Made by a program: the position numbers and the translations under genes. Shown in pieces: positions 53,050 to 61,735 of a DNA stretch of 64,000 nt (its first letter is position 1; each line of letters opens with the position of its first letter). The stretch covers positions 620,001 to 684,000 of the forward strand of contig JBMYRB010000001.1 of the NCBI GenBank assembly GCA_049601915.1, in the 5' to 3' direction. Source of the DNA: UBA8079 sp049601915. Lineage in GTDB: Bacteria; Pseudomonadota; Alphaproteobacteria; UBA6615. The notes under the pieces are model-generated. The model saw only the letters and a program-made list of their open reading frames with translations. It had not been told where the DNA came from and ran no database searches.

Positions 53050-53083
53050 AAAAAAACAGGGCGACAGAAATCTGCCGCCCTGC
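53050..53083 (-). terminator. Rho-independent terminator of the porin gene
   Basis: Read on the minus strand, CAGGGCGGCAGA and TCTGTCGCCCTG pair (one G-U or mismatch) around a short loop and are followed by a run of T. On the plus strand the run is AAAAAA at 53051-53056. It lies 27 bases after the porin stop and is the clearest intrinsic terminator in the window. Confidence 0.85.
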
Positions 53084-53109
53084 TTTCTCGTCAAGCTGTA
53101 AGAGACAGC

Positions 53110-54273
53110 TTAGAAGACGAAACGGTTGACGAGCAGGAAGCCCTTACCGTCGTTGTCCGCCGTACCACCGGTAGCGGCCCCGGTGCGGATGTTCTCATGG
53201 TTGAGGAACGTGAGCTCGGCGCGAAGGGCCCAACCCGGAGCTACTGCATAACCGGCACCAAGACCATAACGGGTGATCTCGGTTTCACGCGCTGCAGCGT
53301 TCGTGTTGTCCTGCGAACCATTCAGGTACCAGGCGCTGACGCCCCAAGGACCTGCCTGATAGCCGGCACCGAAGGCCCACATGGAGCCCGCATCTGCGCC
53401 CGCAGCCGTCTGAGCAGCGGTCAACAGCGTGTCGCCGAGGTTATTATAGTTAGCACCGAAGGTGAAACCAGCGACGCTGACCTTACCGCCGACGCCCCAG
53501 ATGTCGAGATCCTCGATCTCAGCACCAGTTGCGTTCTCGTCCGTGCCCTGCTGGGTGTGAATCGAGAAGCCAACACCAACGTTGTCGAATTTGCCGCTAT
53601 AGTTGGCGGCGAGGCTAAGAGTGTTCTCGAAGTCGCCATCGTTATCGTTGTCAGCAGTCGCCGGGCCACCCGAGACTTCACCCGTATCCGGGGTCCACGA
53701 AGCACCGATCTGGAAACCAGAGAAGCGCGGCGAGAAGTAGGTCGCCTTCGTGTCGTCCGCGGTCGTGAAAGTCTGATAGTCACTACGTGCGATGAAAGCA
53801 GCACCGTTACCACCAACGCCGTTAAACACGGTGTTCAGGTCGCCGAGGCCGCCGAGCGGTCCGCCAGCACCCTTGGTAGCGTTCCACGCGCCCATATGCA
53901 TACGGTTTGTTGCGTCGTCATTGTCACCAAGCTCGATACGGCCCCAAGACTTACTGTCAAGGAACGCATAAGCTTCGTCGGCGTCCGTCGTGTCGGCAGA
54001 ACCAGCCGCCAGCTCGATATTGACACCATATTTGATGCCGTTGTCGGCCGTATTCGAGGCACCGATCCAGACCTCGGTCTCACTGACAGTGAAGCCGTAA
54101 CCACGGCCGTTGCCTGTGTTGTTATCCTCATCTTTCATATACGCGGAGAACCAAAAGATACCGCCGACTGTGACATTCATCATGTCTTTTGAACCCACGG
54201 CACCGGCGTTTGCCGGAGCAGCGAGAACCGCAGCACCGACCAAAGCCGTCGTGGCTAGTAGAGTTTTTTTCAT
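53110..54273 (-). CDS. Outer-membrane porin
   Basis: A 387-residue porin. The signal peptide MKKTLLATTALVGAAVLAAP ends in ANA, and the mature part is rich in Gly, Asn, Asp and aromatic residues with alternating strands. It ends in RFVF, the C-terminal Phe needed for Bam recognition. LDSKSWGRIELGDNDDA is the loop-strand pattern of alphaproteobacterial gram-negative porins. The ATG at 54273 has a GGAGG site. Codon use is narrower than in the neighbours, as in highly expressed genes, and a strong terminator follows. Likely a major general-diffusion porin. Confidence 0.92.
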   Translation of the reverse strand: MKKTLLATTALVGAAVLAAPANAGAVGSKDMMNVTVGGIFWFSAYMKDEDNNTGNGRGYGFTVSETEVWIGASNTADNGIKYGVNIELAAGSADTTDADEAYAFLDSKSWGRIELGDNDDATNRMHMGAWNATKGAGGPLGGLGDLNTVFNGVGGNGAAFIARSDYQTFTTADDTKATYFSPRFSGFQIGASWTPDTGEVSGGPATADNDNDGDFENTLSLAANYSGKFDNVGVGFSIHTQQGTDENATGAEIEDLDIWGVGGKVSVAGFTFGANYNNLGDTLLTAAQTAAGADAGSMWAFGAGYQAGPWGVSAWYLNGSQDNTNAAARETEITRYGLGAGYAVAPGWALRAELTFLNHENIRTGAATGGTADNDGKGFLLVNRFVF

Positions 54274-54659
54274 TAATCCAACCTCCAAGATCATGGACTT
54301 GCGTCCGCGAATGGCCCCAAGGGCCTGTTCAGCTTCGATATAAATGGCGTTTTCGCGGTCGCCAGATATTTTTTACGAAGCCTTGCAAAAGATAAAAACC
54401 CCGAAGCCCGGGCGTTGCAACGAATTCCGTGTTTATTTGGCAACGATTTCCACCGATTGTTGCAATTAAACAACAGTGCCTAAGCACCTTGAATCGTTGG
54501 GATTCGCCGAGTTTGTCTATTTCGTGTGCAATTGTCCGGCCTAACGCCCAACATATGATGTGTTTGGCGGGATCGCGGGGCCCGGAAAGGGCCTGTGGCC
54601 GTGAGGCCGGGCCGGGCGGTGGCGCTCACGCGTATTCAACCGATCAATAGTCGCGGTGT
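54274..54659 (-). promoter_or_regulatory. Porin upstream region with clustered GTTGC/GCAAC dyads
   Basis: A 386-base gap before the porin start, AT-richer than its surroundings. CGTTGCAACG (54413-54422) is a perfect palindrome. GCAAC (54440-54444) and GTTGC (54459-54463) form a second dyad 14 bases apart, followed by AACAAC. These lie 140-190 bases upstream of the start codon, a reasonable place for sites of an envelope-stress or osmolarity regulator. A -10-like ATAAAT lies near 54340 on the plus strand only. The rest (54480-54659) shows nothing clear. Confidence 0.4.
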
Positions 54660-55868
54660 CTATGCCGGCGCGATGACGCGCATCGAGGACAAGTCCTTGA
54701 TCAATTTCGTTCGCGCGGCCGTATCGAGGCCCGGAAAGGCGTCGGCAAATTCGCCGGCGGTGAACCGGCCCATATCGACGATCCACGTGACCGGATCGAC
54801 GAAATCGTCAGGGATCGGCGCATGGCCCTTCGGGCTTTCCAGCAGCGCTTTACCCTTTTGGCGCACAATCTTCAGGTTTTTGACTGAAACCTCGAACCGT
54901 GGATCGGCGTCATTCGAGAGGGCGTCGCCCGGCAGATCGAACCCGCCGCGATGATAGTGAAATTCGTCATGCATTGGTGCAATTGACGACTGGAAGGCCT
55001 CGCTCTTGCCGATCTTCGCCACTTGGTCGACCAGATTGTCGACCCATGCCTTGCGTGCCGCGTCGCTGGATCCGATCAGCGGAATGTTCGATCGGATGGC
55101 GGGGTCGGCGAGGGCGTGCTCGAACAACAGCGTCATCACGTCGATCCCGATGACATGGGTGACCCCCAGGGACAGGTGAATACAGCCTTCGCTTGAGGCG
55201 AGGGCGTCGTGGTACTGGCCGCGCGGGATATACAGGACATCACCTGGGCGCAGGGTGATCGCCTCCTTCAGCGCCCCGCGGTTCTTTTCGTTGAAGGCAT
55301 CGTCGACATTCTTATACGCGTCGTTGGCGATGGGGTTCTCGAGGCGGCCCTCATAGATGTTCCAGACTTTCTCGCCGGCGACATGCAGGGCGAACACCTC
55401 GTGGGTGTCGAAATGGGTCGGGAAGGCCTGGTGGGTTTCCCGCGAGCAGTAAAGGTTGCTTTGTACTTTCGCGCCAAGACGCGTTTCCAGTGCGTTGGTC
55501 GCGGCGGCCAGGCCGGGCGTGAGGGTGTCGATGTCGTTGGCGACGATCGAGGCGCCGCGCTGCAGCCAGCTTATGACCCGTTCGGAATCGGGCTGCATCG
55601 TCTGCTGGTGGTTGCGGTCGATGGCCGGGCGGCAATATTTCTCGACCGGAATCGCCTCCGTATCGAGGAAGAGCCGCAGATTGCTCGGGCTCCAGATCGC
55701 CGTCATGTTGAGGATCGCGCTCAGCGTTTCCCATGTCATGACGTCGTCAAGCTTGTCGGGTGCCGGTGCGGGAATGTGCAGCGGTTTCTTGTCGTGGTAT
55801 TCGGCGAAAAATTCCTCTTCGCTGATGGGGGCGATGAGGTCCGCGAATGTATCGATTCGATTTGCCAT
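54660..55868 (-). CDS. Cupin/JmjC-type oxygenase (ribosomal-oxygenase-like)
   Basis: A 402-residue protein of the Cupin_4/JmjC group. The iron site is THFDTHEVF (His-x-Asp) with the distal His in LSLGVTH. ALHVAGEKVWNIYEG and LRPGDVLYIPRGQYHDA are barrel strands. A C-terminal winged-helix-like region follows. Relatives hydroxylate ribosomal proteins with 2-oxoglutarate; this one may act on another protein. The ATG at 55868 has AAGGA at good spacing; the open frame continues far upstream across yggS but is not coding there. Divergent from yggS. Confidence 0.85.
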   Translation of the reverse strand: MANRIDTFADLIAPISEEEFFAEYHDKKPLHIPAPAPDKLDDVMTWETLSAILNMTAIWSPSNLRLFLDTEAIPVEKYCRPAIDRNHQQTMQPDSERVISWLQRGASIVANDIDTLTPGLAAATNALETRLGAKVQSNLYCSRETHQAFPTHFDTHEVFALHVAGEKVWNIYEGRLENPIANDAYKNVDDAFNEKNRGALKEAITLRPGDVLYIPRGQYHDALASSEGCIHLSLGVTHVIGIDVMTLLFEHALADPAIRSNIPLIGSSDAARKAWVDNLVDQVAKIGKSEAFQSSIAPMHDEFHYHRGGFDLPGDALSNDADPRFEVSVKNLKIVRQKGKALLESPKGHAPIPDDFVDPVTWIVDMGRFTAGEFADAFPGLDTAARTKLIKDLSSMRVIAPA

Positions 55869-55928
55869 GGCATCCTTATAATACGACAAGACGCGCACGA
55901 ACATCGAGTTCACGGAACGGAGGGCGTT

Positions 55929-56627
55929 GTGTCGCACGAAGACGAGAATTCCCGGGCAGCGGATATTGCCGGGCGGCTGGAACAGGTCCGTGAGCGTATC
56001 GCCGCCGGGGCCGCACGCGCCGGGCGTGATCCCGGCGACGTCACGCTGGTGGCTATCAGCAAGACCCAGCCCGAGGCGCGGATCGACGCCGCACTCGCTG
56101 CGGGCCAGCGCGTGTTCGGCGAGAACCGTGTGCAGGAGGCCCAGGCTCATTGGGCGGCGCGACGCGAGAATATCGAAGGCCTGGAGCTTCACCTGGTCGG
56201 ACCGCTGCAGACCAACAAGGTCAAGGCGGCGGTCGCGTTGTTCGATGTGATCCAGACCCTGGACCGGCAAAAGCTGGCCGAGCATCTGGCGCGGGAGTTC
56301 GACCGTGCGGGTACTGCGCGGCGCTGCTTCGTCCAGGTCAACACCGGCGAGGAGCCGCAGAAGGCCGGAATCACGCCGCTCGAAGCCGATGGCTTCATCG
56401 CCGCATGCCGGGCGCTTGAGCTGCCGGTCGAGGGCCTGATGTGTATCCCGCCGGCCGAGGAGCCCGCCCCGCCCCATTTCGCGCTGCTCGGCGAGATCGC
56501 GGCGCGAAACGGGCTGCCGCATTTGAGTATGGGCATGTCGGCCGATTACGGGGCGGCGACGGAGCTGGGTGCGACCCATGTGCGGGTCGGCACGGGTGTG
56601 TTTGGCCCGCGGGTGACCGCCGCCTAG
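55929..56627 (+). CDS. yggS: PLP homeostasis protein YggS/PROSC
   Basis: A 232-residue PLP-binding barrel protein. LVAISKTQP carries the PLP Lys, and FGENRVQEAQ, HLVGPLQTNK and LSMGMSADYGAATELG are family marks. It controls vitamin B6 and amino-acid homeostasis without enzymatic activity. The start is GTG at 55929 after a GGAGGG site; no ATG fits. The stop overlaps the convergent L,D-transpeptidase gene by four bases. Confidence 0.93.
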   Translation: MSHEDENSRAADIAGRLEQVRERIAAGAARAGRDPGDVTLVAISKTQPEARIDAALAAGQRVFGENRVQEAQAHWAARRENIEGLELHLVGPLQTNKVKAAVALFDVIQTLDRQKLAEHLAREFDRAGTARRCFVQVNTGEEPQKAGITPLEADGFIAACRALELPVEGLMCIPPAEEPAPPHFALLGEIAARNGLPHLSMGMSADYGAATELGATHVRVGTGVFGPRVTAA

Positions 56628-57136
56628 TCGGCGCGAATATCGATCATCATGTCTGTGTGCAGGCGCGGTGCGAGCGCCAGCAGGGTGTCGCGCCGCAGGG
56701 CGACGCAGCCTTCGGTTTCGCCCAGCATCGGCGTGGCGCAGTGCAGGAAGATCGCGCTGCCCATCCCGGCGACAGGCGGCGCGTCGTTATGGCCGAGGAT
56801 CACCAGCAGGTCGTAGAGACCGTCCTCGCGCCACATATTCTCGGCCGAGGCGCCGTAGGGCAATTTGACCTCGCGGTTGTAGGCCGGGTCGGCGGGGTCG
56901 TCGCACCAGCCGTCGTCCTGGAGTATGGGCGCCGCGGCGAGCCGGGTTTCGGGCAGGGTGAGCCGGTCGGCGCGGTAGCGGATCTCGCGAAGCGCAAACC
57001 GCCCCGCCGGTGTCGCCCCGTCCCCCTCGCGCTTCTCGGCCCGCACCCCGGCGCGACCCAGCGCGCAGTCGCAGCTTTCATCGAACACACGAAACGTGCC
57101 GTGATGCCCGTGCCGGGGGGTGACGAGAATATCCAT
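56624..57136 (-). CDS. L,D-transpeptidase (YkuD-domain) family protein
   Basis: A 170-residue protein with the YkuD catalytic pattern: an upstream His in GHNDAPP, IFLHC about 20 residues later and TEGCVALRR with the catalytic Cys near 147. DGATPAGRFALRE is the usual early segment. No signal peptide is visible, which is unusual for an enzyme acting on periplasmic murein but common in this short subgroup. It may modify peptidoglycan fragments or be exported by another route. Confidence 0.88.
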   Translation of the reverse strand: MDILVTPRHGHHGTFRVFDESCDCALGRAGVRAEKREGDGATPAGRFALREIRYRADRLTLPETRLAAAPILQDDGWCDDPADPAYNREVKLPYGASAENMWREDGLYDLLVILGHNDAPPVAGMGSAIFLHCATPMLGETEGCVALRRDTLLALAPRLHTDMMIDIRAD

Positions 57137-57145
57137 GGGCAGAGT

Positions 57146-57346
57146 CTAGCCCCGCGGCGGGCGGCCTGCGAGGGCCGATACGTCAGACAGGTTACGGGGC
57201 GGGCCGGGAGCGCGCGCGGCCGGTTGCTGGGCGTGGGCCTTGGTCATCGCTTCATATTTGCTCAGCGCATCGAGGATGGCGTTCCCGACCCAGGGCTTCG
57301 CCTCGCCCAGCACCGGGGCGTTACCGCTCTGGACGGCCTGGTTCAC
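57146..57346 (-). CDS. Small hypothetical protein, possibly the 3' part of a split gene
   Basis: A 66-residue frame from GTG at 57346, overlapping the stop of the gene upstream as GTGA. It includes VGNAILDALSKYEAMTKA, a helix that looks like the normal end of the upstream protein. A single-base frameshift would fuse the two into one protein of about 215 residues. Either the two are translationally coupled or one gene has been split. The last 25 residues are Pro/Arg/Gly-rich. Confidence 0.5.
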   Translation of the reverse strand: MNQAVQSGNAPVLGEAKPWVGNAILDALSKYEAMTKAHAQQPAARAPGPPRNLSDVSALAGRPPRG

Positions 57347-57786
57347 GGTGCCGCCTTCGCGCTGGCGAGCGTGGGCGGGCCGCTCATGACGATGCCGGCC
57401 TTGGAACCGGCGTCGGCCTGTTCATGGACAATCGGGACACCGGCCTGCTGGGGTGCGGCGTCCGGCCCGGTATCGCCGGAGAACGCGGCGAGAGTGTGGC
57501 CGAGTATGTCGTCGCCCGAGGCCTGCTCGGAAATCGCATTCGCGGAGGCTGATGCGAGGCCGATCGGGCCGCCGAATAGGCCGCCGCCGAGGATACGCGC
57601 CGCAGGGCTGATCTCGTCGTCGGTGATCTCGCGATACAGGCTCGACACCAGCGGGGTCTGCTGCAGCGGGTTGATGATATCGAGCAGGGTAGAGAAGAAG
57701 CCCTCACCGTCGGCGCTCTCAATACCGCCGAACTCGCCGCGCGCGTCGATGCCCACACGCAAGGTGGGGTCGTGATAGTCGAGCAT
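57343..57786 (-). CDS. Hypothetical protein with glycine-rich hydrophobic centre
   Basis: A 147-residue protein of no known function, starting at the ATG at 57786 (MLDYHDPTLRVGID). The segment STLLDIINPLQQTPLVSSLY is followed by a hydrophobic Gly-rich stretch, ARILGGGLFGGPIGLASAS. An acidic, Ala/Pro-rich tail follows. Such short proteins with one membrane-like stretch are common in Rhodospirillales but I do not recognise a domain. See the adjoining small frame for a possible continuation. Confidence 0.6.
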   Translation of the reverse strand: MLDYHDPTLRVGIDARGEFGGIESADGEGFFSTLLDIINPLQQTPLVSSLYREITDDEISPAARILGGGLFGGPIGLASASANAISEQASGDDILGHTLAAFSGDTGPDAAPQQAGVPIVHEQADAGSKAGIVMSGPPTLASAKAAP

Positions 57787-57902
57787 GGCTTCGGTGTGTT
57801 CAACGGGGCCAGCCAGATACAAAAAATTGGCAGCAAAACCAATGCGTTGCGGCGTTGCGGTTGTCGGTCAACTGCGCCGTCCCGGCACTAATTGCCGGTC
57901 GG

Positions 57903-59021
57903 CTAGAACAAATGGCCCGCCCGGTCCCGCTTGGTGGCTAGGTAGAATTCATTGTGCTGGTTCGACGGGAAGCTGTGTTCAACACGCTCGACGACATCGA
58001 TGTCCCACTCGCGCAAGGCCGAGACCTTGTCGGGATTGTTGGTCATCAGCCGGACGGCCTTGAACCCGAGCTGATGCAGCATCTCGGCCGCCGGCCGGTA
58101 GAGCCGCTCGTCGGCCTCAAAGCCGAGCTGCTGGTTGGCGTCGATGGTGTCGAGGCCCTGGTCCTGAAGCGTGTAGGCGCGCAGCTTGTTGACCAGCCCG
58201 ATCCCCCGGCCCTCTTGGGCCAGATACAGAACCATGCCGCCGCCCTGTGCGCCGATCTCGTCGATTGCGCCACGCAGCTGGTCACCGCAATCGCAGCGCA
58301 GGCTGCCCAGCAGATCACCGGTGAAGCATTCCGAATGGAGCCGCACCAGCGCGGCCTGGGCCGTGTCGGGCGTGCCGATGACGATGGCCAGATGTTCGCG
58401 GCCGCCATCGCTGGGGCGGAAAGCGACGATCTCGACATTCTCGTTGGTGCCTAGGGGCACCCGGGCCGCGCCCACCCGCCCCAGGGTGCGCGCCTCGATT
58501 TCCTGATAGTTGAGCACATGCTCGAGCTCGACCGTCAGCAGCGACTGGGCCTCGGCCCAGGCCGAGAGATATTCCAACCGTTCGGCCGGCACGGCGGCGA
58601 CCACGGCGGCGGGGAGCAGCCCGGCGAGCTTGAGCAGCTCGATCGCGCCGATCTCTGTCGCATCGCGGCCCGGGTCGATCTGGGAAATCGAGATGGCGGG
58701 AAGTTTCGTCTCGGACTGGGGGCCGGCCGGGTCAGCCATCATCCGCACTGTCTCGGCCGTGATCCCGTCGGCAAGCGCCAGGCGGACCGCGCCGCCGGGG
58801 TTTTCGGTCAACTCAAGCACGGCCGCGCGGCGCCCGGTGAGCAGCAGGGCCGGCGTGGCGTTGGTCAGCCCTGAGATTCGCGCGAGCTGAGACGCGGTTG
58901 CACCTTCGGCGGGGTGGACCAGCAGCGCCCGGTCCTGCCCCAGCAGGACGATGGTCGCCCCCCGGCGCAGATCGGAGATCGCGCGTTCGACGGGCTGGAG
59001 CGTGTTGGCAAGCTGCTGCAT
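57903..59021 (-). CDS. ribA: GTP cyclohydrolase II with degenerate N-terminal domain
   Basis: A 372-residue protein. The C-terminal half is a full GTP cyclohydrolase II: LHSECFTGDLLGSLRCDCGDQL (zinc Cys ligands, quoted in parts as SECFTGDLLGS and RCDCGDQL), YLAQEGRGIGLVNKLRAY and LMTNNPDK. The N-terminal 190 residues follow the outline of the RibB (DHBP synthase) domain but lack its acidic DDEDRENEGD-type active-site motif. So it opens GTP in riboflavin synthesis but probably does not make DHBP. The ATG at 59021 is preferred over an upstream TTG. Confidence 0.9.
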   Translation of the reverse strand: MQQLANTLQPVERAISDLRRGATIVLLGQDRALLVHPAEGATASQLARISGLTNATPALLLTGRRAAVLELTENPGGAVRLALADGITAETVRMMADPAGPQSETKLPAISISQIDPGRDATEIGAIELLKLAGLLPAAVVAAVPAERLEYLSAWAEAQSLLTVELEHVLNYQEIEARTLGRVGAARVPLGTNENVEIVAFRPSDGGREHLAIVIGTPDTAQAALVRLHSECFTGDLLGSLRCDCGDQLRGAIDEIGAQGGGMVLYLAQEGRGIGLVNKLRAYTLQDQGLDTIDANQQLGFEADERLYRPAAEMLHQLGFKAVRLMTNNPDKVSALREWDIDVVERVEHSFPSNQHNEFYLATKRDRAGHLF

Positions 59022-59264
59022 CACGGGGTCGGTCGATTGTTGCGTTTCTTGACGGTTGGCGGTTATGACGTTGCACGGAATATGCGCCAACCGTGTGCCC
59101 TCGGCAATACAGGCGCGGCACTTGTCTCGTGATGCGAAAGCGCGGCGGGAATCATGCTGTCGCTCGCTGGAATGAGATCGAACGTGAGTCCCCGAAATCG
59201 GGGGTCTGCCTCTTGCAATACCGCGCCGCGACGCTACCTGTCTGGCAACGCAAAGGGGGCCTTA

Positions 59265-59549
59265 ATGGCGAAAGCAGTCTGGAACAACATCGTCCTTGCC
59301 GAAAGCGAGAGCTACGAGACCGTCGAGGGGAACATCTATTTCCCGATGGACTCGCTGAAGCGGGAGTATTTCACGGAGAGCACCACGAACACGGTCTGCC
59401 CCTGGAAAGGCGTGGCGAGTTATCTCTCCGTCGATATCGAGGGCGAGGTCAATGCCGACGCGGCATGGTATTATCCCGATCCGAAACCGGCCGCGGAGAA
59501 CATCCGCGACCACGTCGCCTTCTGGCGCGGCGTGCAGGTGAGCGCATAA
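59265..59549 (+). CDS. DUF427 protein
   Basis: A 94-residue DUF427 protein: AVWNNIVLAESESYETVEGN, YFPMDSLKREYF, CPWKGVASYLSV and a final HVAFW. It forms a small beta barrel, and function is unknown. The ATG at 59265 has AAGGGGGCC upstream. It precedes the response regulator by two bases, a notable coupling. The 243-base gap before it (59022-59264) has no recognised sites. Confidence 0.88.
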   Translation: MAKAVWNNIVLAESESYETVEGNIYFPMDSLKREYFTESTTNTVCPWKGVASYLSVDIEGEVNADAAWYYPDPKPAAENIRDHVAFWRGVQVSA

Positions 59550-59551
59550 AC

Positions 59552-60277
59552 ATGGCGAGCTTGGCGATGACGAATTTGATTGAGACCAAGGCCGCGAACG
59601 TCAAGAAGATCCTGCTGATCGATGACGACGACGCGTTGCGGGATTCCCTCTCGGAGCAGCTGCGCCTTCACGAGGAGTTCGTGACCACCGAGGCCACGAC
59701 GGCCGAGGCCGCGCTCGAGGTGACGAAGGACGAATATTTCGACGCGATCCTGCTCGATGTCGGCCTGCCCGACATGGACGGCCGCGAGGTCTGCCGCCTT
59801 CTGCGGCGCAACGGCGTGAAGTCGCCGATCATCATGCTGACGGGCCACGACACCGACGCGGACCAGGTCCTCGGCCTCGATGCGGGTGCGAACGACTACA
59901 TCGCCAAGCCGTTCCGGCTGAATGTGCTGCTCGCGCGCCTGCGCGCCCAGCTGCGCCGGCACGAACAGAGCGAGGATGCGGTATTCTCGATTGGGCCCTA
60001 CACCTTCCAGCCGGCCCAGAAGATCTTGGTCGACCGCGACGAACGAAAGGTGCGCCTGACCGAGAAGGAAACGGCGATCCTCAAATATCTGTATCGCGCC
60101 GGCGACAAGGTCGTCAGCCGCGACACGCTGCTGGGGGAAGTCTGGGGTTACAATGCCGGGGTCACGACCCACACGCTCGAGACCCATGTCTACCGCCTGC
60201 GCCAGAAGATCGAGGCCGACCCGTCGAATGCCGGGATCTTGGTCACCGAGCCGGGTGGGTACCGCCTGGTTCCGTAA
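59552..60277 (+). CDS. OmpR-family response regulator (CenR-like)
   Basis: A 241-residue response regulator. The receiver has IDDDDALRDSL, phospho-Asp69 in LLDVGLPDMDG and the signalling Lys in AKPF. The C-terminal winged helix includes LTEKETAILKYLYRAGDKVV and THTLETHVYRLRQKI. The join LRAQLRRHEQSED-x-F-x-IGPYTF resembles CenR, the essential envelope regulator of Rhodobacter and Caulobacter (from memory). No kinase gene is adjacent; cenK would be elsewhere. The start is ATG 59552 (or 59567). Confidence 0.9.
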   Translation: MASLAMTNLIETKAANVKKILLIDDDDALRDSLSEQLRLHEEFVTTEATTAEAALEVTKDEYFDAILLDVGLPDMDGREVCRLLRRNGVKSPIIMLTGHDTDADQVLGLDAGANDYIAKPFRLNVLLARLRAQLRRHEQSEDAVFSIGPYTFQPAQKILVDRDERKVRLTEKETAILKYLYRAGDKVVSRDTLLGEVWGYNAGVTTHTLETHVYRLRQKIEADPSNAGILVTEPGGYRLVP

Positions 60278-60289
60278 GAACGTCGTGCG

Positions 60290-61570
60290 TCAGGACGGGT
60301 CTGTGTGCGCTGCTTCTGCGCGTAATCGGCTCAACTGAACGCCGAAGAGCCAAGTTCCGAGGATCGTGGCCACGGCGATGCCTGCGAAGACGATCGGCGC
60401 CGTATCCCATGAGCCGGTCAGGAAGAATACGCCCGAAGCAATCAATGGGCCTGCAATGATGCCCAGATAGCGCCCGGTCAGGACGACGGCGAAAGCGTCG
60501 GTTCCGGCGCGGTGCCCCCCGAGCAATGTTGAGGGTAGCGCCCACAGAGAGGTCGGGGTTAGTCCGGCGGCGACACCCCAGACCACGAGACTCGTCAGCC
60601 CGATTGCGAGACTATTGTCGGCAAACGGAATCAGGACCCAGCCGAGTGTTTGTAGGCCGAGCGCGATCGTGAGCAAACGGATCACCCCGAGGCCGGTCTT
60701 CAGAATAACCCCGCCCACGAGTGCGAATATCAGCAGCACGACAACCGGGATCTGGTTTACAGCAACGGCGGTGTCGGCCTCGTAGGCGAACACCTCTACC
60801 AGGTAGACGTTGAACCACGAGAAATAGCCGGTGAACTGCGCCTGCCATAGAAAGAACAGGGTCGCGGCGAGCCATAGAGCGCGGGTTTCTCGTCGTGTGA
60901 GCGGATTGTCTGCGGGTTTGGACGGTGCGGCGCCATCTGTGCCGGCGAAAGTCTCGGGTGCGGCGTGTACATGGGCCACGCCGGCCACGCTGCCGCGCCG
61001 TACAATCCAAAACGTCCACAGGGCGATCGCGACTGTTGCGGCGGCGCCGAACCACCACACGGGTTGCCAGAAATCCGCGGCGACAGACGGCTGGGCGACG
61101 AGGTTGGCCACCAGTTGGCCGACGGGAATCCATGTTGCCTGTGCGGCGATCACGATGGGGAGATGCTTTGGGCTTGCGCTCATATTGGAGAAGGCGGGCA
61201 TGCACACGGCGAGCACCGCCGCGCCCAGCCCCTCAATTGCGCGCGACGCCAGCATGAGCGTTCCATTTTCGGAAAATGCCAGGCCCAGTGCCGTGCCGCC
61301 CAACATAAGGACGAAGGCCGCCATCAGGTAACGCTGGGCGCCGTCGCGTCGAATGCCGCGCCCGACCCGTACGCTGATCAACATGCCGGACGCTGCGAAG
61401 ATCGACATCAGGCCGCCGCCGACGAATTTCTCATACGCATACAGGTCGAACATCACCGGCAGGACCGGCGGCACCTTGAACTGGAAGTAGGCGGCCACGA
61501 AGCCGAGCACGATGCCGTAGGACACGCCGGTCCAGTTGGTCTGCGAGGTCTGGGTGGCGGGATTGGACAT
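60290..61570 (-). CDS. Major facilitator superfamily transporter
   Basis: A 426-residue protein with twelve predicted helices in two sixes and a polar linker near 200-225 (HAAPETFAGTDGAAPSKP). The loop 2-3 mark appears as VRVGRGIRRDG, a degenerate form of the MFS GxxxDRxGRR motif. Helix 5 has AFSNMSASPKH. Closest in feel to the cyanate/MucK-like anion and drug exporters. Substrate unknown. Convergent with the response regulator, 12 bases apart. Confidence 0.87.
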   Translation of the reverse strand: MSNPATQTSQTNWTGVSYGIVLGFVAAYFQFKVPPVLPVMFDLYAYEKFVGGGLMSIFAASGMLISVRVGRGIRRDGAQRYLMAAFVLMLGGTALGLAFSENGTLMLASRAIEGLGAAVLAVCMPAFSNMSASPKHLPIVIAAQATWIPVGQLVANLVAQPSVAADFWQPVWWFGAAATVAIALWTFWIVRRGSVAGVAHVHAAPETFAGTDGAAPSKPADNPLTRRETRALWLAATLFFLWQAQFTGYFSWFNVYLVEVFAYEADTAVAVNQIPVVVLLIFALVGGVILKTGLGVIRLLTIALGLQTLGWVLIPFADNSLAIGLTSLVVWGVAAGLTPTSLWALPSTLLGGHRAGTDAFAVVLTGRYLGIIAGPLIASGVFFLTGSWDTAPIVFAGIAVATILGTWLFGVQLSRLRAEAAHTDPS

Positions 61571-61735
61571 GGGATGGAATCTCGGCTGGGCGGGCCGGGA
61601 TGATGTCGTGCACCCGCGATCCGCACAAGGCCCGGTTTTGGCAGACCGGGAAACGCCCCCTGCTATATCACTCCGCCATTACTGGGCCTGCCGGAAATCT
61701 CGCACTATCCAGTTCGATGTATTCTGATTTGACAT

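Noticed and set aside
55209..55928. Upstream extension of the yggS frame
   Set aside because: It runs antisense through the cupin oxygenase gene; the GTG at 55929 with GGAGGG gives the conserved start.
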